In this document: one piece after another, positions 7,955-17,473 of the stretch
How positions within the stretch are numbered: the stretch's first letter is position 1
Layout: each line of letters begins with the position of its first letter
NCBI GenBank assembly: GCA_031291095.1
Contig: JARLJR010000147.1
Coordinates: 1-55,816, forward strand
Direction of reading: 5' to 3'
DNA length: 55,816 nt
Source of the DNA: Legionella sp.
GTDB lineage: Bacteria > Pseudomonadota > Gammaproteobacteria > Legionellales > Legionellaceae
Translations under genes and position numbers: made by a program
The notes under the pieces: model-generated
Seen by the model: only the letters and a program-made list of their open reading frames with translations
Told to the model about the DNA's origin: nothing
Databases searched by the model: none

Positions 7955-8854
7955 CTATGATCTAAAATTTGATGGCCTAGCTTCTGGCTCGGCAGGTGAA
8001 TCAGGGGAAGAGGAAGTAGCAATCACCATTTCTTGCGACCGGAGAAAATTATAATCGAATAGTTGATCCAGCTGCTGATTAAGCGAGGCGACCTCGCTAT
8101 CCATAACAAAAAAAGAAAACAGGGATAAAGCATTCTTTTTAGTTTTTCTTTCCTTATTCTTCACATCCTGGCGATATATTTCCATCATATCTACTGTAAT
8201 TAACTTATGGATTTGCTCCCATCTTTTAGCAAAGATTTTTACTTCATTTGGTTCTGTTTTTTCAATTAGCTGGTGGTAGTTTTTTTCAGCTTCACTGGCC
8301 AAAAGCAAGAGCTCACCATATTTATTACGGCAAGCAATAAAACCATCAAGAAGCTCCTGATCTAAAATATTATGTTCTCTTCGTAATAGCTCAATAATTT
8401 CATCATTATCAACACTGCAAAAACGTTTATAAGACGATTCAATTGATTCAGCACCATCTTGCTCGGAAAGAGAGAGAGATACCAATTTAGCACGTTCCAA
8501 TTTTTTAAAAACATCATCAAAAGGATCAACTGAATCCCCCTCATCTAAAGCACGACGTTGTTTTTTCATATGCTCTTTTTTAGATTGAAATAACCTTAAC
8601 GTATACTCATACAAATCAATAGCCATCGGTAATGCTGCTTGCTCAATGACCTCTACATTTGCTAAAGTCATTTCGTACATACAATTTAAAAGCGCAAACT
8701 GGGGATCGGTCCTGTATAATCTAGGTATTATTGCTTTTATCAAAAGCCCTCTAAGCCCACCCTGTGATATCTCCAAAACCCTTTTAAGATCATCAAATTC
8801 GTTTTGATCTTTTTTATTTTTAAGTTTTCCAGTACAAATACGAATAAAAGCCAT
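7955..8854 (-). CDS. helical protein of unknown function, weak effector candidate
   Basis: A 299-residue, predominantly helical, charged protein with no membrane segment or signal peptide. The start has a good ribosome site (AAAGGA 9 bases before ATG). Long amphipathic helices are visible around 75-115 (KEHMKKQRRALDEGDS) and 150-215 (IIELLRREHNILDQELLDGF, then EAEKNYHQLIEKTEPNEVKI). The tail is serine/proline/glutamate rich (SSSPDSPAEPEARPSNFRS), similar in style to Dot/Icm secretion signals. It stands alone between two palindromic repeats, convergent with the secreted protein. I recognise no family. Confidence 0.75.
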   Translation of the reverse strand: MAFIRICTGKLKNKKDQNEFDDLKRVLEISQGGLRGLLIKAIIPRLYRTDPQFALLNCMYEMTLANVEVIEQAALPMAIDLYEYTLRLFQSKKEHMKKQRRALDEGDSVDPFDDVFKKLERAKLVSLSLSEQDGAESIESSYKRFCSVDNDEIIELLRREHNILDQELLDGFIACRNKYGELLLLASEAEKNYHQLIEKTEPNEVKIFAKRWEQIHKLITVDMMEIYRQDVKNKERKTKKNALSLFSFFVMDSEVASLNQQLDQLFDYNFLRSQEMVIATSSSPDSPAEPEARPSNFRS

Positions 8855-8974
8855 TTTATAAATCCTTTAAAATTTAATAGTGATGAAAAATTATATAAAA
8901 ATGACCAAAAGAAAAATACCGTATTTTTTACGATAATGTAGAAATAATATAATGCGGGCGCAACATTCAACAAG

Positions 8975-8994
8975 CCTGGTTGCTCGCAACCAGG
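8975..8994. repeat. CCTGGTTGC-type palindromic element, copy 3
   Basis: A perfect CCTGGTTGCTCGCAACCAGG palindrome followed by TTTTCCTTAAATTGCAGCCGAATCAGAGCA, the same extended element as at 5382. Here it lies between the divergent 299-residue gene and greB rather than at a gene end. Confidence 0.75.
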
Positions 8995-9029
8995 TTTTCC
9001 TTAAATTGCAGCCGAATCAGAGCAATGAG

Positions 9030-9073
9030 ATCGAAGCACAGAACCCTGGGTTCACTACATTCGCAATGACGGC
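9030..9073. repeat. dispersed repeat (TCGAAGCACGGAACCCTGGGTT type)
   Basis: ATCGAAGCACAGAACCCTGGGTTCACTACATTCGCAATGACGGC is a shortened relative of the units at 1478-1685. It is fused directly behind the palindromic element at 8975. Confidence 0.55.
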
Positions 9074-9123
9074 GTACAAAGCGAAATAATATCCTAAATC
9101 CAGTTCGCAGCCATAAAGAATGA

Positions 9124-9129
9124 TATAAT
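9124..9129 (+). promoter_or_regulatory. -10 element upstream of greB
   Basis: A consensus TATAAT lies 42 bp before the greB start. No convincing -35 is seen at 16-18 bp, so the promoter call is tentative. Confidence 0.35.
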
Positions 9130-9170
9130 GATGCGATCTGTCATAACGACTACCATAATAGGAGTTTGTG

Positions 9171-9686
9171 GTGAGCAAACCTTTCACTAAAAAAAACAAT
9201 GAGCCACCTCGTCTCAAAAATTATATGACCCCTATTGGTTTTTCAATGTTGCAAACTGAATTACGGGATTTAGTTAGTAATGAACGACCTAAAATTGTGA
9301 GCGTAGTAAGTTGGGCTGCGAGTAATGGTGACCGCTCGGAAAATGGTGATTACATTTATGGAAAAAAGCGCTTACGTGAAATTGACAGACGCATTCGCTA
9401 TTTAACGAAACAATTAGAAAGCGCTGTAATTGTCGACCCGAAACTTCAAGTAGGTCTTCCTCAAGTATTTTTTGGTGCTACAGTCCAATACACTAATGAA
9501 GATGGTGAATCTCATACTGTCCAAATTGTAGGGCTGGATGAAGCAGATATTAACGTAGGAAAAATAAGCTGGATTTCCCCCTTAGCGAAAACATTATTGA
9601 AGGCTCGAGTTGGAGATAGGATAACCTTACGGGTTATTGATGGCGAACGTAATTTAACGGTGACAAATATTTCTTACGGCGAATAA
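9171..9686 (+). CDS. greB: transcript cleavage factor GreB
   Basis: A 171-residue Gre factor, which enters the RNA polymerase secondary channel and stimulates cleavage of backtracked transcripts. The N-terminal coiled coil (about 12-85) ends in the Gre signature WAASNGDRSENGDYIYGKKR, whose acidic tip residues are present. The C-terminal FKBP-like domain contains FFGATVQY and ISWISPLAKTLLKARVGD. The basic N-terminus and length fit GreB better than GreA. GTG codons occur at 9168 and 9171; GGAG at 9161-9164 is 6 bases from the second, so I start there. The stop is one base from the convergent next gene. Confidence 0.92.
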   Translation: MSKPFTKKNNEPPRLKNYMTPIGFSMLQTELRDLVSNERPKIVSVVSWAASNGDRSENGDYIYGKKRLREIDRRIRYLTKQLESAVIVDPKLQVGLPQVFFGATVQYTNEDGESHTVQIVGLDEADINVGKISWISPLAKTLLKARVGDRITLRVIDGERNLTVTNISYGE

Positions 9687-9687
9687 T

Positions 9688-10314
9688 TTAAACATTACCG
9701 ATTAATCTTTTAGCCTCTTGCAATAGAGGTAGATCAAGCTTCTCCTCTTCTAAAAGCTTTACAATTTTCCTATATCCTAGGTTCTCAGCTTCTTTTCCTA
9801 TCGCTACTAATATAGCCTGATAGACTCTATATTGAATTTCTATATTTTCAATACTCTCAAAGGTGCGAATCAATAACTTCAGCAATTCTCGATCAAAATT
9901 TGTTTTTAAATATTCTTCAGCCATGGTTATGGCCATTAATCTCACATCACCAATATCGTCCCATTCAACTCCCTTAATAAAGGTTTTGAGATCATCTAAA
10001 TAATCTGTTGTTAAGTCCCAGTAGCGACACAAACTCTTTAATACCGTGCAAGAAATAATAGGATCTTCAGGATAATAAAGAAATTTCTCTAATAGTTTTC
10101 TATACTTCTTTGCTTGAGAAATACCTAATATGAAAAGCTCTGTATCTAAAGTTGTGGTGTGCGTAAGTGATTGACTATCGATTCTTTTAACTACCCAATC
10201 TATCTCATCGGGCAATAAACTCTCAAACTTTGCTTTCGTTAGAAGCTCCCCAATATTTAGGAGTTTCTGTGCTTTTGCTTTCTCTAGTTTTTTGAGTTTC
10301 TGTACCGTTTTCAT
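9688..10314 (-). CDS. helical-repeat (HEAT-like) protein of unknown function
   Basis: A 208-residue soluble protein, nearly all helical, with repeated helix pairs such as AKKYRKLLEKFLYYPEDPII, TVLKSLCRYWDLTTDYLDDL and MAITMAEEYLKTNFDRELLK. This spacing suggests a HEAT/ARM-like solenoid, a fold also found in some immunity-type proteins. No catalytic motif, signal peptide or membrane segment is seen. The stop is one base from the greB stop, so the two genes converge with no room for a terminator. Codon use looks like the AT-rich accessory genes nearby. Family unknown. Confidence 0.75.
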   Translation of the reverse strand: MKTVQKLKKLEKAKAQKLLNIGELLTKAKFESLLPDEIDWVVKRIDSQSLTHTTTLDTELFILGISQAKKYRKLLEKFLYYPEDPIISCTVLKSLCRYWDLTTDYLDDLKTFIKGVEWDDIGDVRLMAITMAEEYLKTNFDRELLKLLIRTFESIENIEIQYRVYQAILVAIGKEAENLGYRKIVKLLEEEKLDLPLLQEAKRLIGNV

Positions 10315-10446
10315 TTTTCTTTATGCCGTTTAAGTAATTAAAGGTATTCACAATCAATCCAAAAAGTCAGGCTACACTCATCCATTTCTTGAGAAAGCTC
10401 AATTTTCCTATCCTAGTGTATGAGAAATAATGGTTTATATAAAGAA

Positions 10447-10475
10447 TTGACTCGTAAAAAAGTAATATGTATCAT
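10447..10475 (+). promoter_or_regulatory. sigma-70 promoter for the secreted protein at 10535
   Basis: TTGACT (10447-10452), a 17-bp spacer and TATCAT (10470-10475) are followed by a small inverted repeat, ATGTTTT-GAAG-AAAACAT (10495-10512), just before the ribosome site. Confidence 0.55.
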
Positions 10476-10534
10476 ATTTGACCCTTTTATGACAATGTTT
10501 TGAAGAAAACATCATAAATTTTTGAGGTCCTATA

Positions 10535-11824
10535 ATGCGTTTAATTTCTTTTCTGTTCCTGTTTAGTGTTCAATTAATTTCCAATACCGTTTCAGCTGCC
10601 ACTCTTGAATTCGATGTAGCCAATATTTTTCCCCAACAAAATTTAATTCAGACGGTCAAAATTGAAGCCGAAAGTCTTCAAGCAGAAATGACTCTAAATA
10701 ATGGACAAATTTTGGATCCTTTAGCTACGAGCTCATGGCCATCATTTTCTGAAATTACTCAAGTTTTAGTACAAGGACCCGAAGTACAATTCAAAGTACT
10801 CACAAAAAATGGTAGTGAATGGACACGTTCTTTAGGTTCTTTTGATTTAAAATTCTTAAATATTGTTAATGCTAATCGAAGAGAAATGAGCCTGGATTTG
10901 CAGGCTATACCGCTTGATAAAGTATTTGAGCAGAAAAATACTAAAAAAGCGGCCAGCTTGAGCTATTATCTGTTCAAAACATTGATGTTAATCGCCAAGG
11001 GAAACGTCCATGTTAATTTATTAATATCTACGGATTTAGAGAAAAATGCTCACCCATTAATGAAAATAAACTATGAGTTAAATAAACAAAGTTTAGATTT
11101 TGAATTACAAGAGCAACCCAATGAGCTAACAAGTGGAACCTGGAAAATTTATAGCAATGGACTAGGAAAAAACTCCTTAGTAGATCTGGTCATAAAAGCG
11201 CTACGTACCATGAGTGAGGAATACAAAAATTTAAAAGAAAAAACAGAGTATGATCAATTGCTCCAGAAAGCTTTCTACGGCATGGAATTATTTTTGGATT
11301 TTACCGCGCCGATTTCTGAATGGACAGGTATTGGCTTAACGATACAAGGCTCGTTTGACTATCTGTCTAATAGCAGTGTTTTTTCCACGCATATCAATAA
11401 CTACGTCCAACTTGATGCTTACAATGGAAGCTGGAGCACCTCTTTTGGCAGTAAAAGTTATTTTTCTCTCGGCATCGCTGATTCACCGATGTGGAGTCAA
11501 GAATTTAATCTAAAAAATCCAGCTAATGATCTGCAAAAAATAGCCGAATGGGTTCAACTTAATGGGTCCAAGCAGCTTGCCGAACTGATTAATATGCCTT
11601 CTATAAAATATTATACTGATTATTTTCCCAAGTATTTTATACAAGGGTTAACCGTAGTTATGTCAAGTTTAGGGGAAAATCAAGAAGATAAGACGATGTC
11701 TTTTAAATTTATTGGTAATTCTGATGGTTCCTTTACTATAGGGGGCTTAAATACTTCGGAAGTCTCTTCTTTAATTATTGCTAAAATCAAAGAAAAAATG
11801 GGTGGTTGGTACGCTGTGTCTTGA
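10535..11824 (+). CDS. exported protein of unknown function
   Basis: A 429-residue protein with a clear signal peptide (MRLISFLFLFSVQLISNTVS, cleavage after SAA or VSA before TLEF) and GAGG 7 bases before the ATG. The mature protein is rich in alternating beta-strand patterns and aromatic residues (ELFLDFTAPISEWTGIGLT, SWSTSFGSKSYFSLGIADSP), suggesting a beta-rich periplasmic or surface protein. It has no lipobox and no obvious outer-membrane terminal phenylalanine, ending GGWYAVS. It has its own promoter and stands alone. I do not recognise the family. Confidence 0.8.
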   Translation: MRLISFLFLFSVQLISNTVSAATLEFDVANIFPQQNLIQTVKIEAESLQAEMTLNNGQILDPLATSSWPSFSEITQVLVQGPEVQFKVLTKNGSEWTRSLGSFDLKFLNIVNANRREMSLDLQAIPLDKVFEQKNTKKAASLSYYLFKTLMLIAKGNVHVNLLISTDLEKNAHPLMKINYELNKQSLDFELQEQPNELTSGTWKIYSNGLGKNSLVDLVIKALRTMSEEYKNLKEKTEYDQLLQKAFYGMELFLDFTAPISEWTGIGLTIQGSFDYLSNSSVFSTHINNYVQLDAYNGSWSTSFGSKSYFSLGIADSPMWSQEFNLKNPANDLQKIAEWVQLNGSKQLAELINMPSIKYYTDYFPKYFIQGLTVVMSSLGENQEDKTMSFKFIGNSDGSFTIGGLNTSEVSSLIIAKIKEKMGGWYAVS

Positions 11825-11925
11825 TATTAAAGCATGCTTAATTAGCGCACTATAATTCTCGCGAATTACCGCGACTTAAGCGCAGTACCGAGATTTATCT
11901 TGCTATTCACCCCGAACTTATGAAT

Positions 11926-11944
11926 ACCGCGGCCAAGCCGCGGT
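11926..11944. repeat. ACCGCGGC-CAA-GCCGCGGT inverted repeat
   Basis: A perfect 8-bp GC-rich stem with a 3-base loop, followed by AATTCG. Shorter relatives (CGCGGTAATTCG) occur at 7234 and, inverted, at 11857-11871 (CGCGAATTACCGCG), so this is another dispersed intergenic repeat. It lies in the 287-bp spacer between two converging genes and may also stop transcription. Confidence 0.5.
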
Positions 11945-12111
11945 AATTCGATCGTCTATCAAGGGAAGCTCAGCCTTGTTAATAAGTGGTTATAGTTTGA
12001 GAACAAACTTCAAAAGTAATAGCTTAGCCTAAGTTAATCCGGCATTAATTTGTTGTTCCATAACGCGAGTAACTCGATCAATTGATTGAAGGAATGTCTA
12101 TGAGTCCATAC

Positions 12112-13530
12112 CTAAGGACTGCAAGAAAAAGTTTCGGTATCCTCATCTTCAACCTCAACCTCATCATCCTCTTCCTCTTGCCAAAAATCGTCATAAGGAT
12201 CTTCAAACTCCTGTTCACTATTGGATGCTGACTGAGTTTCTGCATTCAAGGCTATTACAGCATCCATAGCAGAATCCAAATTTATGAAAAAACTCTTAAC
12301 CTGCTCCTCGCGTAAAAGTGCCTTGTGTATTTGAATCAATGCATCCAGCTCCATTAACTCCAAAAGGTTAAGTTTAAATTCGTTCTTTGATAATAAATCT
12401 AAAAATTGATTGTCTTCGACGATACCTTCTAACTTTATCTTAACCGAAAGCGCCTCTTTTAAATGCTGTCTGAAAAGATAAATTAAAGGTATCTTTTTTC
12501 TTGCTTCACTGGGAGGCGCCGCTTCGGTTCTTGGTAATATATCTCTTTCCATTCCTTTACGTAAATCCACCTCTTTTTTCATTTCTACCGGGGAGCGCAA
12601 ATCGCTTATAGACAAAAGTTGTTCCGTGGTTGCCTCTTTAACTGCCGGAATCCCTGGTATCTTCGTAGAAAACACCAGGCTTTTAAACTCATCAAGCTCA
12701 GGAGATCGTCCCTCGACAGAAATACTCCCGAGAACTAAACGCTCATCGTCGCGGGCCTTTGCTTTTAGAAAATTAATTAAGGCAGCATCATCCTGAAGTT
12801 CAGAAAAAATTGCGGCCAGATCAAAAAGAACTTCAAATTGATGCTCAGGTACTTCTTTTTGTAATTGAGCCTCGATATAAAATTTGAGTTGATTCAATAT
12901 ACTGGAATTAGGGGTTACCTGAGCCCCTACGGAATCATTGACCGTAGACGAATTCACTGGTTCTGGAGATATTTTGCTGTCGACTAATTGGAGAAACAGT
13001 TCGCATATCGATTGATCAACCCCTCTTTCAATGAAAAGATTCAATCGTTGGAGTAACTGTAGCTCCCAGACTGACAATAATTGATTATTAATCATCGCAA
13101 AAAACTCGTCATCATTAGTGGGACTTTTAAGTTTTTCTAAAAACTCTATATAAAGCCCAACCTCATTTATATTTTCATCCTGCATACTTAAGGTTCTCAC
13201 TTGAGTATGTATTTGCTCAAAAATAGAGAGCGGCTGGTAATGTAAATTCATTCGATCTTTAATAATTTTAACCATCTCTTCGTAAGTAGCTTGTTGCCCT
13301 ATAGTGTTAAATGCATAAGTTGCTTTATAAAGATCATATAATTCCATTAGCCTTAAAAATTTTGGGTTCGCTAGTTTTTGAAGAAACCCCTCATCTGAAG
13401 TACAGGAAATGATGAAATGATGGATATTTTGAGCTCGTTCTTTTTCGTTAGGTAGAGCAAAAGGGTTTTGTGCAGATTCCTGCCAATATGAGGTCAGTAC
13501 ACGCACAATGGAGTCGATGCCCGGAGTCAT
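12112..13530 (-). CDS. large helical protein with an extremely acidic tail, candidate effector
   Basis: A 472-residue soluble protein, mostly helical, with no signal peptide or membrane segment. A good ribosome site (AAGGA) precedes the ATG. Motif-poor helices such as LKSPTNDDEFFAMINNQLLS and LNLLELMELDALIQIHKALL recur, with a similar WELQLLQRLNLFIE pattern, hinting at an internal helical repeat. Residues about 445-468 are almost all Asp/Glu (DDFWQEEEDDEVEVEDEDTE). Legionella effectors often have glutamate-rich C-termini, so secretion is plausible but unproven. The gene has a well-formed sigma-70 promoter and no operon partner. Function unknown. Confidence 0.78.
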   Translation of the reverse strand: MTPGIDSIVRVLTSYWQESAQNPFALPNEKERAQNIHHFIISCTSDEGFLQKLANPKFLRLMELYDLYKATYAFNTIGQQATYEEMVKIIKDRMNLHYQPLSIFEQIHTQVRTLSMQDENINEVGLYIEFLEKLKSPTNDDEFFAMINNQLLSVWELQLLQRLNLFIERGVDQSICELFLQLVDSKISPEPVNSSTVNDSVGAQVTPNSSILNQLKFYIEAQLQKEVPEHQFEVLFDLAAIFSELQDDAALINFLKAKARDDERLVLGSISVEGRSPELDEFKSLVFSTKIPGIPAVKEATTEQLLSISDLRSPVEMKKEVDLRKGMERDILPRTEAAPPSEARKKIPLIYLFRQHLKEALSVKIKLEGIVEDNQFLDLLSKNEFKLNLLELMELDALIQIHKALLREEQVKSFFINLDSAMDAVIALNAETQSASNSEQEFEDPYDDFWQEEEDDEVEVEDEDTETFSCSP

Positions 13531-13561
13531 GAATCACGTCCTTAGTTTTATAAAAGGACAG

Positions 13562-13590
13562 ATTATAACAAAAAAACCCATACCGGTAAA
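13562..13590 (-). promoter_or_regulatory. sigma-70 promoter of the 472-residue protein
   Basis: On the minus strand TTTACC (13590-13585), a 17-bp spacer and the consensus TATAAT (13567-13562) lie 32 bp upstream of the start codon. The rest of the 312-bp spacer to 13842 holds repeat fragments, including CCCCTGAGGGG near 13712. Confidence 0.55.
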
Positions 13591-13790
13591 CTAATGGTCA
13601 TTTTTTTGGCTTTATGACCAGAGCTGCACTGAGTAAATGCTTTCGTGATGGAGTGCATGCATTAAGATGAATAAAAGCTGTTAGCAATTCACCTAAGTGC
13701 AACGGCTCCCCCTGAGGGGTGCTCCATTACGCTCACAATGACTGATTTTTATTGTATCCGTGAATGTCTACGATTATGCTGTCCTCAGTT

Positions 13791-13827
13791 CTTAGCCCAT
13801 ATTAGACAAAGTCGTAATCGGGCTAAG
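13791..13827 (-). repeat. CTTAGCCC-TATTAGAC-GGGCTAAG inverted repeat after sppA
   Basis: CTTAGCCCATATT (13791-13803) pairs with AATCGGGCTAAG (13816-13827) around an AGACAAAGTCGT loop, 16 bp beyond the sppA stop. It is a relative of the TAGCCCGTATT palindrome at 52569 and probably a terminator as well as a dispersed repeat. Confidence 0.5.
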
Positions 13828-13842
13828 TAAAATTAAGGGAGT

Positions 13843-14814
13843 CTACCTAATTCCAGTTTTGATACCCAAACTAGATGGCAACTCATCAGCCATTGCTGTA
13901 CCTAAGTTTTTAGTCACACGGTCAAAAATATTTTGCTTATGCGTGTAATCAATTAATGAATCAACCTTAATAACATCACGGGCCAATTGACCACTGCTAG
14001 CAAAACCATCAATCAAACCTAAAGGATAAGCTTGCTCACCAGTCCACATAAGCCCTGAAAAAGTATCATTATCAATATGCAAGCGACTTCCACGCCCTTC
14101 TTTTACACGATTAATAAATTGCTCATGCACGGTATCAAGCATTACTTGTAATTTTTGCTTTTGCACATCAGTTTCTGGAGAGAATGGGTCTAAAAATCCT
14201 TTATTTACTCCCGAAGTTTGCAGTCTGCGGCTAACCCCTACTTTATTCATGACATCCACAAAACCAAAACCGCTATAGATAACTCCGATTGAACCCACCA
14301 TGCTTGCCGGACTAGCATAAATATCATCCGCAGCAGCAGCTACGTAATAGGCTGCAGAAGCACACAAATCAACACATACCGCGTAAATTTTAACGTCAGG
14401 ATGCTTCGCTCGATAGTATTTAATGGCATTGTACATGTACTCTGCCTGTACTGGACTACCACCAGGGCTATTAATTCGAATAATTAACGACTTTAATCCC
14501 GAGTTTTTATATGCTGATTCCATTCCCTTGGCAAAATCATCAGCATTAGCTGACTTCGCATCAAATATTTCACCATTCAGATCAATTAATCCAACGTGCG
14601 GTTTTGTATTAGAACCGGATTCCTCATTACCACTAGACATGAATTGATACGCAATAAAAAGGACTATTAATAAGTACACCACCCGCATAAACCAGCGCCA
14701 TCGGCGTTTACGTTTTTGTTCTTTTATGTAGTCTATAATAATCTGATTAAGCAAAGCTTGCGAATCAGGATTAGAATTAGAGTTAGAAGAAATTTCTGTA
14801 GTCATATTAATCAC
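13843..14814 (-). CDS. sppA: signal peptide peptidase SppA, short (36K) type
   Basis: A 323-residue membrane-anchored serine protease of the S49 family, which degrades cleaved signal peptides in or at the inner membrane. One transmembrane segment lies at about 43-60 (VVYLLIVLFIAYQFM). The catalytic Ser/Lys dyad is visible: Ser in CVDLCASAAYYVAAAADDIY and Lys in LQTSGVNKGFLDPFSP. INSPGGSPVQAEYMYNAI forms the substrate groove. The length matches the short Bacillus/archaeal type rather than the double-domain E. coli enzyme. Start is GTG at 14814 or ATG at 14805; neither has a strong ribosome site. It is divergent from clpB, and the clpB -35 touches the GTG. Confidence 0.9.
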   Translation of the reverse strand: MINMTTEISSNSNSNPDSQALLNQIIIDYIKEQKRKRRWRWFMRVVYLLIVLFIAYQFMSSGNEESGSNTKPHVGLIDLNGEIFDAKSANADDFAKGMESAYKNSGLKSLIIRINSPGGSPVQAEYMYNAIKYYRAKHPDVKIYAVCVDLCASAAYYVAAAADDIYASPASMVGSIGVIYSGFGFVDVMNKVGVSRRLQTSGVNKGFLDPFSPETDVQKQKLQVMLDTVHEQFINRVKEGRGSRLHIDNDTFSGLMWTGEQAYPLGLIDGFASSGQLARDVIKVDSLIDYTHKQNIFDRVTKNLGTAMADELPSSLGIKTGIR

Positions 14815-14841
14815 TTGAAATAATTAAATTAAACCTCATTC
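14814..14841 (+). promoter_or_regulatory. sigma-32 (heat-shock) promoter of clpB
   Basis: CTTGAAA (14814-14820), a 13-bp spacer and CCTCATTC (14834-14841) match the RpoH consensus CTTGAAA-N13-CCCCATNT at all -35 positions and most of the -10. It lies about 50 bp upstream of the clpB start codon. Confidence 0.65.
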
Positions 14842-14889
14842 TACGGTAGATAAGATAGAAATAACACCCATAAGATAAGGTGAATAAAT

Positions 14890-17466
14890 ATGCGAATGGA
14901 CAAATTAACCTCAAAATTCCAAATGGCTTTGGCTGATGCTCAATCTTTAGCCTTAGGTGGAGATAATAACTTCATTGAGCCTGAACATTTGATGAAAGCA
15001 CTCTTGGATCAACAAGGCGGGAGTTGCCGACCATTGCTTAGTAAAGCAGGGGTAAATATTTCACTCTTAAGAACCCTGTTAGATCAAGCATTAGATAAGC
15101 TTCCTAAAGTGTCTGGAGTTGGTGGTGATGTTCATATCTCCAATTCATTAAATCGCCTCTTGAACCTTACTGACAAAATAGCTCAGCAAAAGAAAGATAA
15201 TTTTATCTCTAGTGAGTTATTTGTCTTAGCTGCTATCAATGAAGAAAATAGTTCTCTAGCTCGTCTATTAAAACAAGCAGGCGGCGACCCCAAAGCCATT
15301 GAAAATGCTATTAATGAGCTTCGTGGGGGCGAAACGGTAAACGATGCTAACGCGGAAGAACAACGCCAAGCACTAGAAAAATATACAATGGATTTAACTG
15401 CGCGTGCCGAGCAAGGTAAATTAGACCCGGTTATTGGGCGTGATGATGAAATTCGCCGAACCATTCAAGTATTGCAACGACGTACGAAAAATAACCCGGT
15501 TTTAATTGGCGAGCCTGGAGTCGGTAAAACAGCCATTGTCGAAGGCCTAGCTCAACGCATCATCAATGGTGAAGTCCCTGAGGGCTTAAAGAATAAACGC
15601 CTGCTTTCATTGGACATGGGGGCGTTAATCGCTGGTGCGAAATTTCGTGGAGAATTTGAAGAGCGCCTTAAGGCCGTACTTAATGATTTGGCGAAGCAAG
15701 AAGGCCAAATTATCCTCTTTATCGATGAAATTCATACCATGGTAGGTGCAGGTAAAGCTGAAGGGGCAATGGATGCTGGAAATATGTTAAAACCGGCTTT
15801 AGCTCGCGGTGAATTACATTGTATCGGCGCCACCACCCTAGACGAGTATCGCCAATATATTGAGAAGGATGCAGCTTTAGAGCGTCGTTTCCAAAAAGTT
15901 CTCGTTAATGAGCCTACTGTTGAAGATACTATTGCTATTTTACGCGGTTTAAAAGAACGCTATGAGGTACATCATGGCGTGGAAATTACAGATCCTGCAA
16001 TCGTTGGCGCAGCTACTTTATCCCACCGTTATATCACCGATCGGCAATTACCGGATAAAGCGATAGACCTCATCGATGAAGCAGGAAGTCTTATCCGTAT
16101 GGAAATTGATTCAAAACCTGAAAGCATGGATAAATTAGAGCGTCGTCTTATTCAATTAAAAATTGAGCGCGAAGCACTAAAAAAAGAACATGATGAGGCC
16201 TCGAAAAAACGATTGGATGACTTACAAAATACCATTGATGAGCTTGAACAAAATTACTCTGACCTCGAAGAAATTTGGAAAGCTGAAAAAGCAACCATGC
16301 AAGGGGCTACTCAAATTAAAGAGGCTCTAGAAAACGCCAAACAAGAGATGGAAATGGCTCGACGTGCCGGTGATTTGAGTCGTATGTCTGAGTTGCAATA
16401 TGGGCGCATTCCTGAATTAGAAAAACGCCTCACTCAAGTTTCCTCGGCAGAAGAACATGAAACTAAATTAGTCCGTAATAAAGTCACCGAAGATGAAATT
16501 GCCGAGGTGGTTTCGAAATGGACAGGAATCCCTGTTTCTAAAATGCTGGAAGGCGAACGAGAGAAACTCTTAAAAATGGAAGAAGTATTGCATGAGCGTC
16601 TCATCGGACAAGAGGAAGCAATTAATGCCGTATCTAATGCGATTCGTCGTTCTCGTGCAGGATTAGCCGATCCCAATCGTCCTATAGGTTCCTTCTTATT
16701 TTTAGGACCAACAGGTGTAGGTAAAACAGAATTATGTAAAGCATTAGCAGCTTACCTCTTTGATACCGAAGAAGCCATGATTCGTATTGACATGTCAGAA
16801 TTCATGGAGAAACACTCTGTTGCGCGTTTAATTGGCGCCCCTCCAGGCTATGTTGGTTATGAGGAAGGTGGTTATTTAACAGAGGCAGTAAGACGTCGAC
16901 CTTACTCGGTCATTTTACTTGATGAGGTAGAAAAAGCGCATACGGATGTATTTAATATTCTCTTGCAGGTAATGGATGATGGTCGTCTCACAGATGGACA
17001 AGGCCGCACTGTTGATTTTCGCAATACGATTATTGTTATGACCTCAAATTTAGGCTCTCATGTCATTCAGGAAATGGGGAGTAAATACAGTTATGAAGAG
17101 GTAAAAAATGCCGTTATGGAGCTTGTAGGCCAGCATTTCCGCCCGGAGTTCATCAACCGTATTGATGATACTGTAGTGTTCCATTCTTTGGCCAAAGCAC
17201 AGATCGCCAAAATTGCTGACATTCAAATTGAACATTTACGTAAGCGTTTGAGCCAACAGGAAATGCATCTTGATGTTAGTTCAGAAGCTCTTGCTCATTT
17301 GGCAGAGGCGGGGTTTGATCCGGTGTATGGGGCACGTCCTTTAAAACGTACAATTCAACAGCAACTTGAAAATCCACTCGCACAGTCAATATTGTCTGGG
17401 AAGTTTCGGTCTGGAGATACCATACGTGTTGGTTATAAAGATGGTTTAATGCAGTTTACGGTTTAA
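14890..17466 (+). CDS. clpB: ClpB protein disaggregase (Hsp100 chaperone)
   Basis: An 858-residue AAA+ disaggregase, within a residue of the E. coli length and starting the same way ([11 protein letters not shown] against MRLDRLTNKFQ). In order it has the Clp N domain (two repeats, 1-145), NBD1 with Walker [14 protein letters not shown] (about 206) and Walker [15 protein letters not shown], the coiled-coil middle domain (about 405-525), and NBD2 with [17 protein letters not shown] (about 606) and [11 protein letters not shown]. The lack of an IGF/L loop for ClpP binding and the presence of the M domain exclude ClpA. It works with DnaK on aggregates. A sigma-32-like promoter precedes it. Confidence 0.98.
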   Translation: MRMDKLTSKFQMALADAQSLALGGDNNFIEPEHLMKALLDQQGGSCRPLLSKAGVNISLLRTLLDQALDKLPKVSGVGGDVHISNSLNRLLNLTDKIAQQKKDNFISSELFVLAAINEENSSLARLLKQAGGDPKAIENAINELRGGETVNDANAEEQRQALEKYTMDLTARAEQGKLDPVIGRDDEIRRTIQVLQRRTKNNPVLIGEPGVGKTAIVEGLAQRIINGEVPEGLKNKRLLSLDMGALIAGAKFRGEFEERLKAVLNDLAKQEGQIILFIDEIHTMVGAGKAEGAMDAGNMLKPALARGELHCIGATTLDEYRQYIEKDAALERRFQKVLVNEPTVEDTIAILRGLKERYEVHHGVEITDPAIVGAATLSHRYITDRQLPDKAIDLIDEAGSLIRMEIDSKPESMDKLERRLIQLKIEREALKKEHDEASKKRLDDLQNTIDELEQNYSDLEEIWKAEKATMQGATQIKEALENAKQEMEMARRAGDLSRMSELQYGRIPELEKRLTQVSSAEEHETKLVRNKVTEDEIAEVVSKWTGIPVSKMLEGEREKLLKMEEVLHERLIGQEEAINAVSNAIRRSRAGLADPNRPIGSFLFLGPTGVGKTELCKALAAYLFDTEEAMIRIDMSEFMEKHSVARLIGAPPGYVGYEEGGYLTEAVRRRPYSVILLDEVEKAHTDVFNILLQVMDDGRLTDGQGRTVDFRNTIIVMTSNLGSHVIQEMGSKYSYEEVKNAVMELVGQHFRPEFINRIDDTVVFHSLAKAQIAKIADIQIEHLRKRLSQQEMHLDVSSEALAHLAEAGFDPVYGARPLKRTIQQQLENPLAQSILSGKFRSGDTIRVGYKDGLMQFTV

Positions 17467-17473
17467 TAAGTAA

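Noticed and set aside
8740-8973. 77-codon frame upstream of the 299-residue gene
   Set aside because: It overlaps the real gene in another frame and is dominated by AT-rich sequence.
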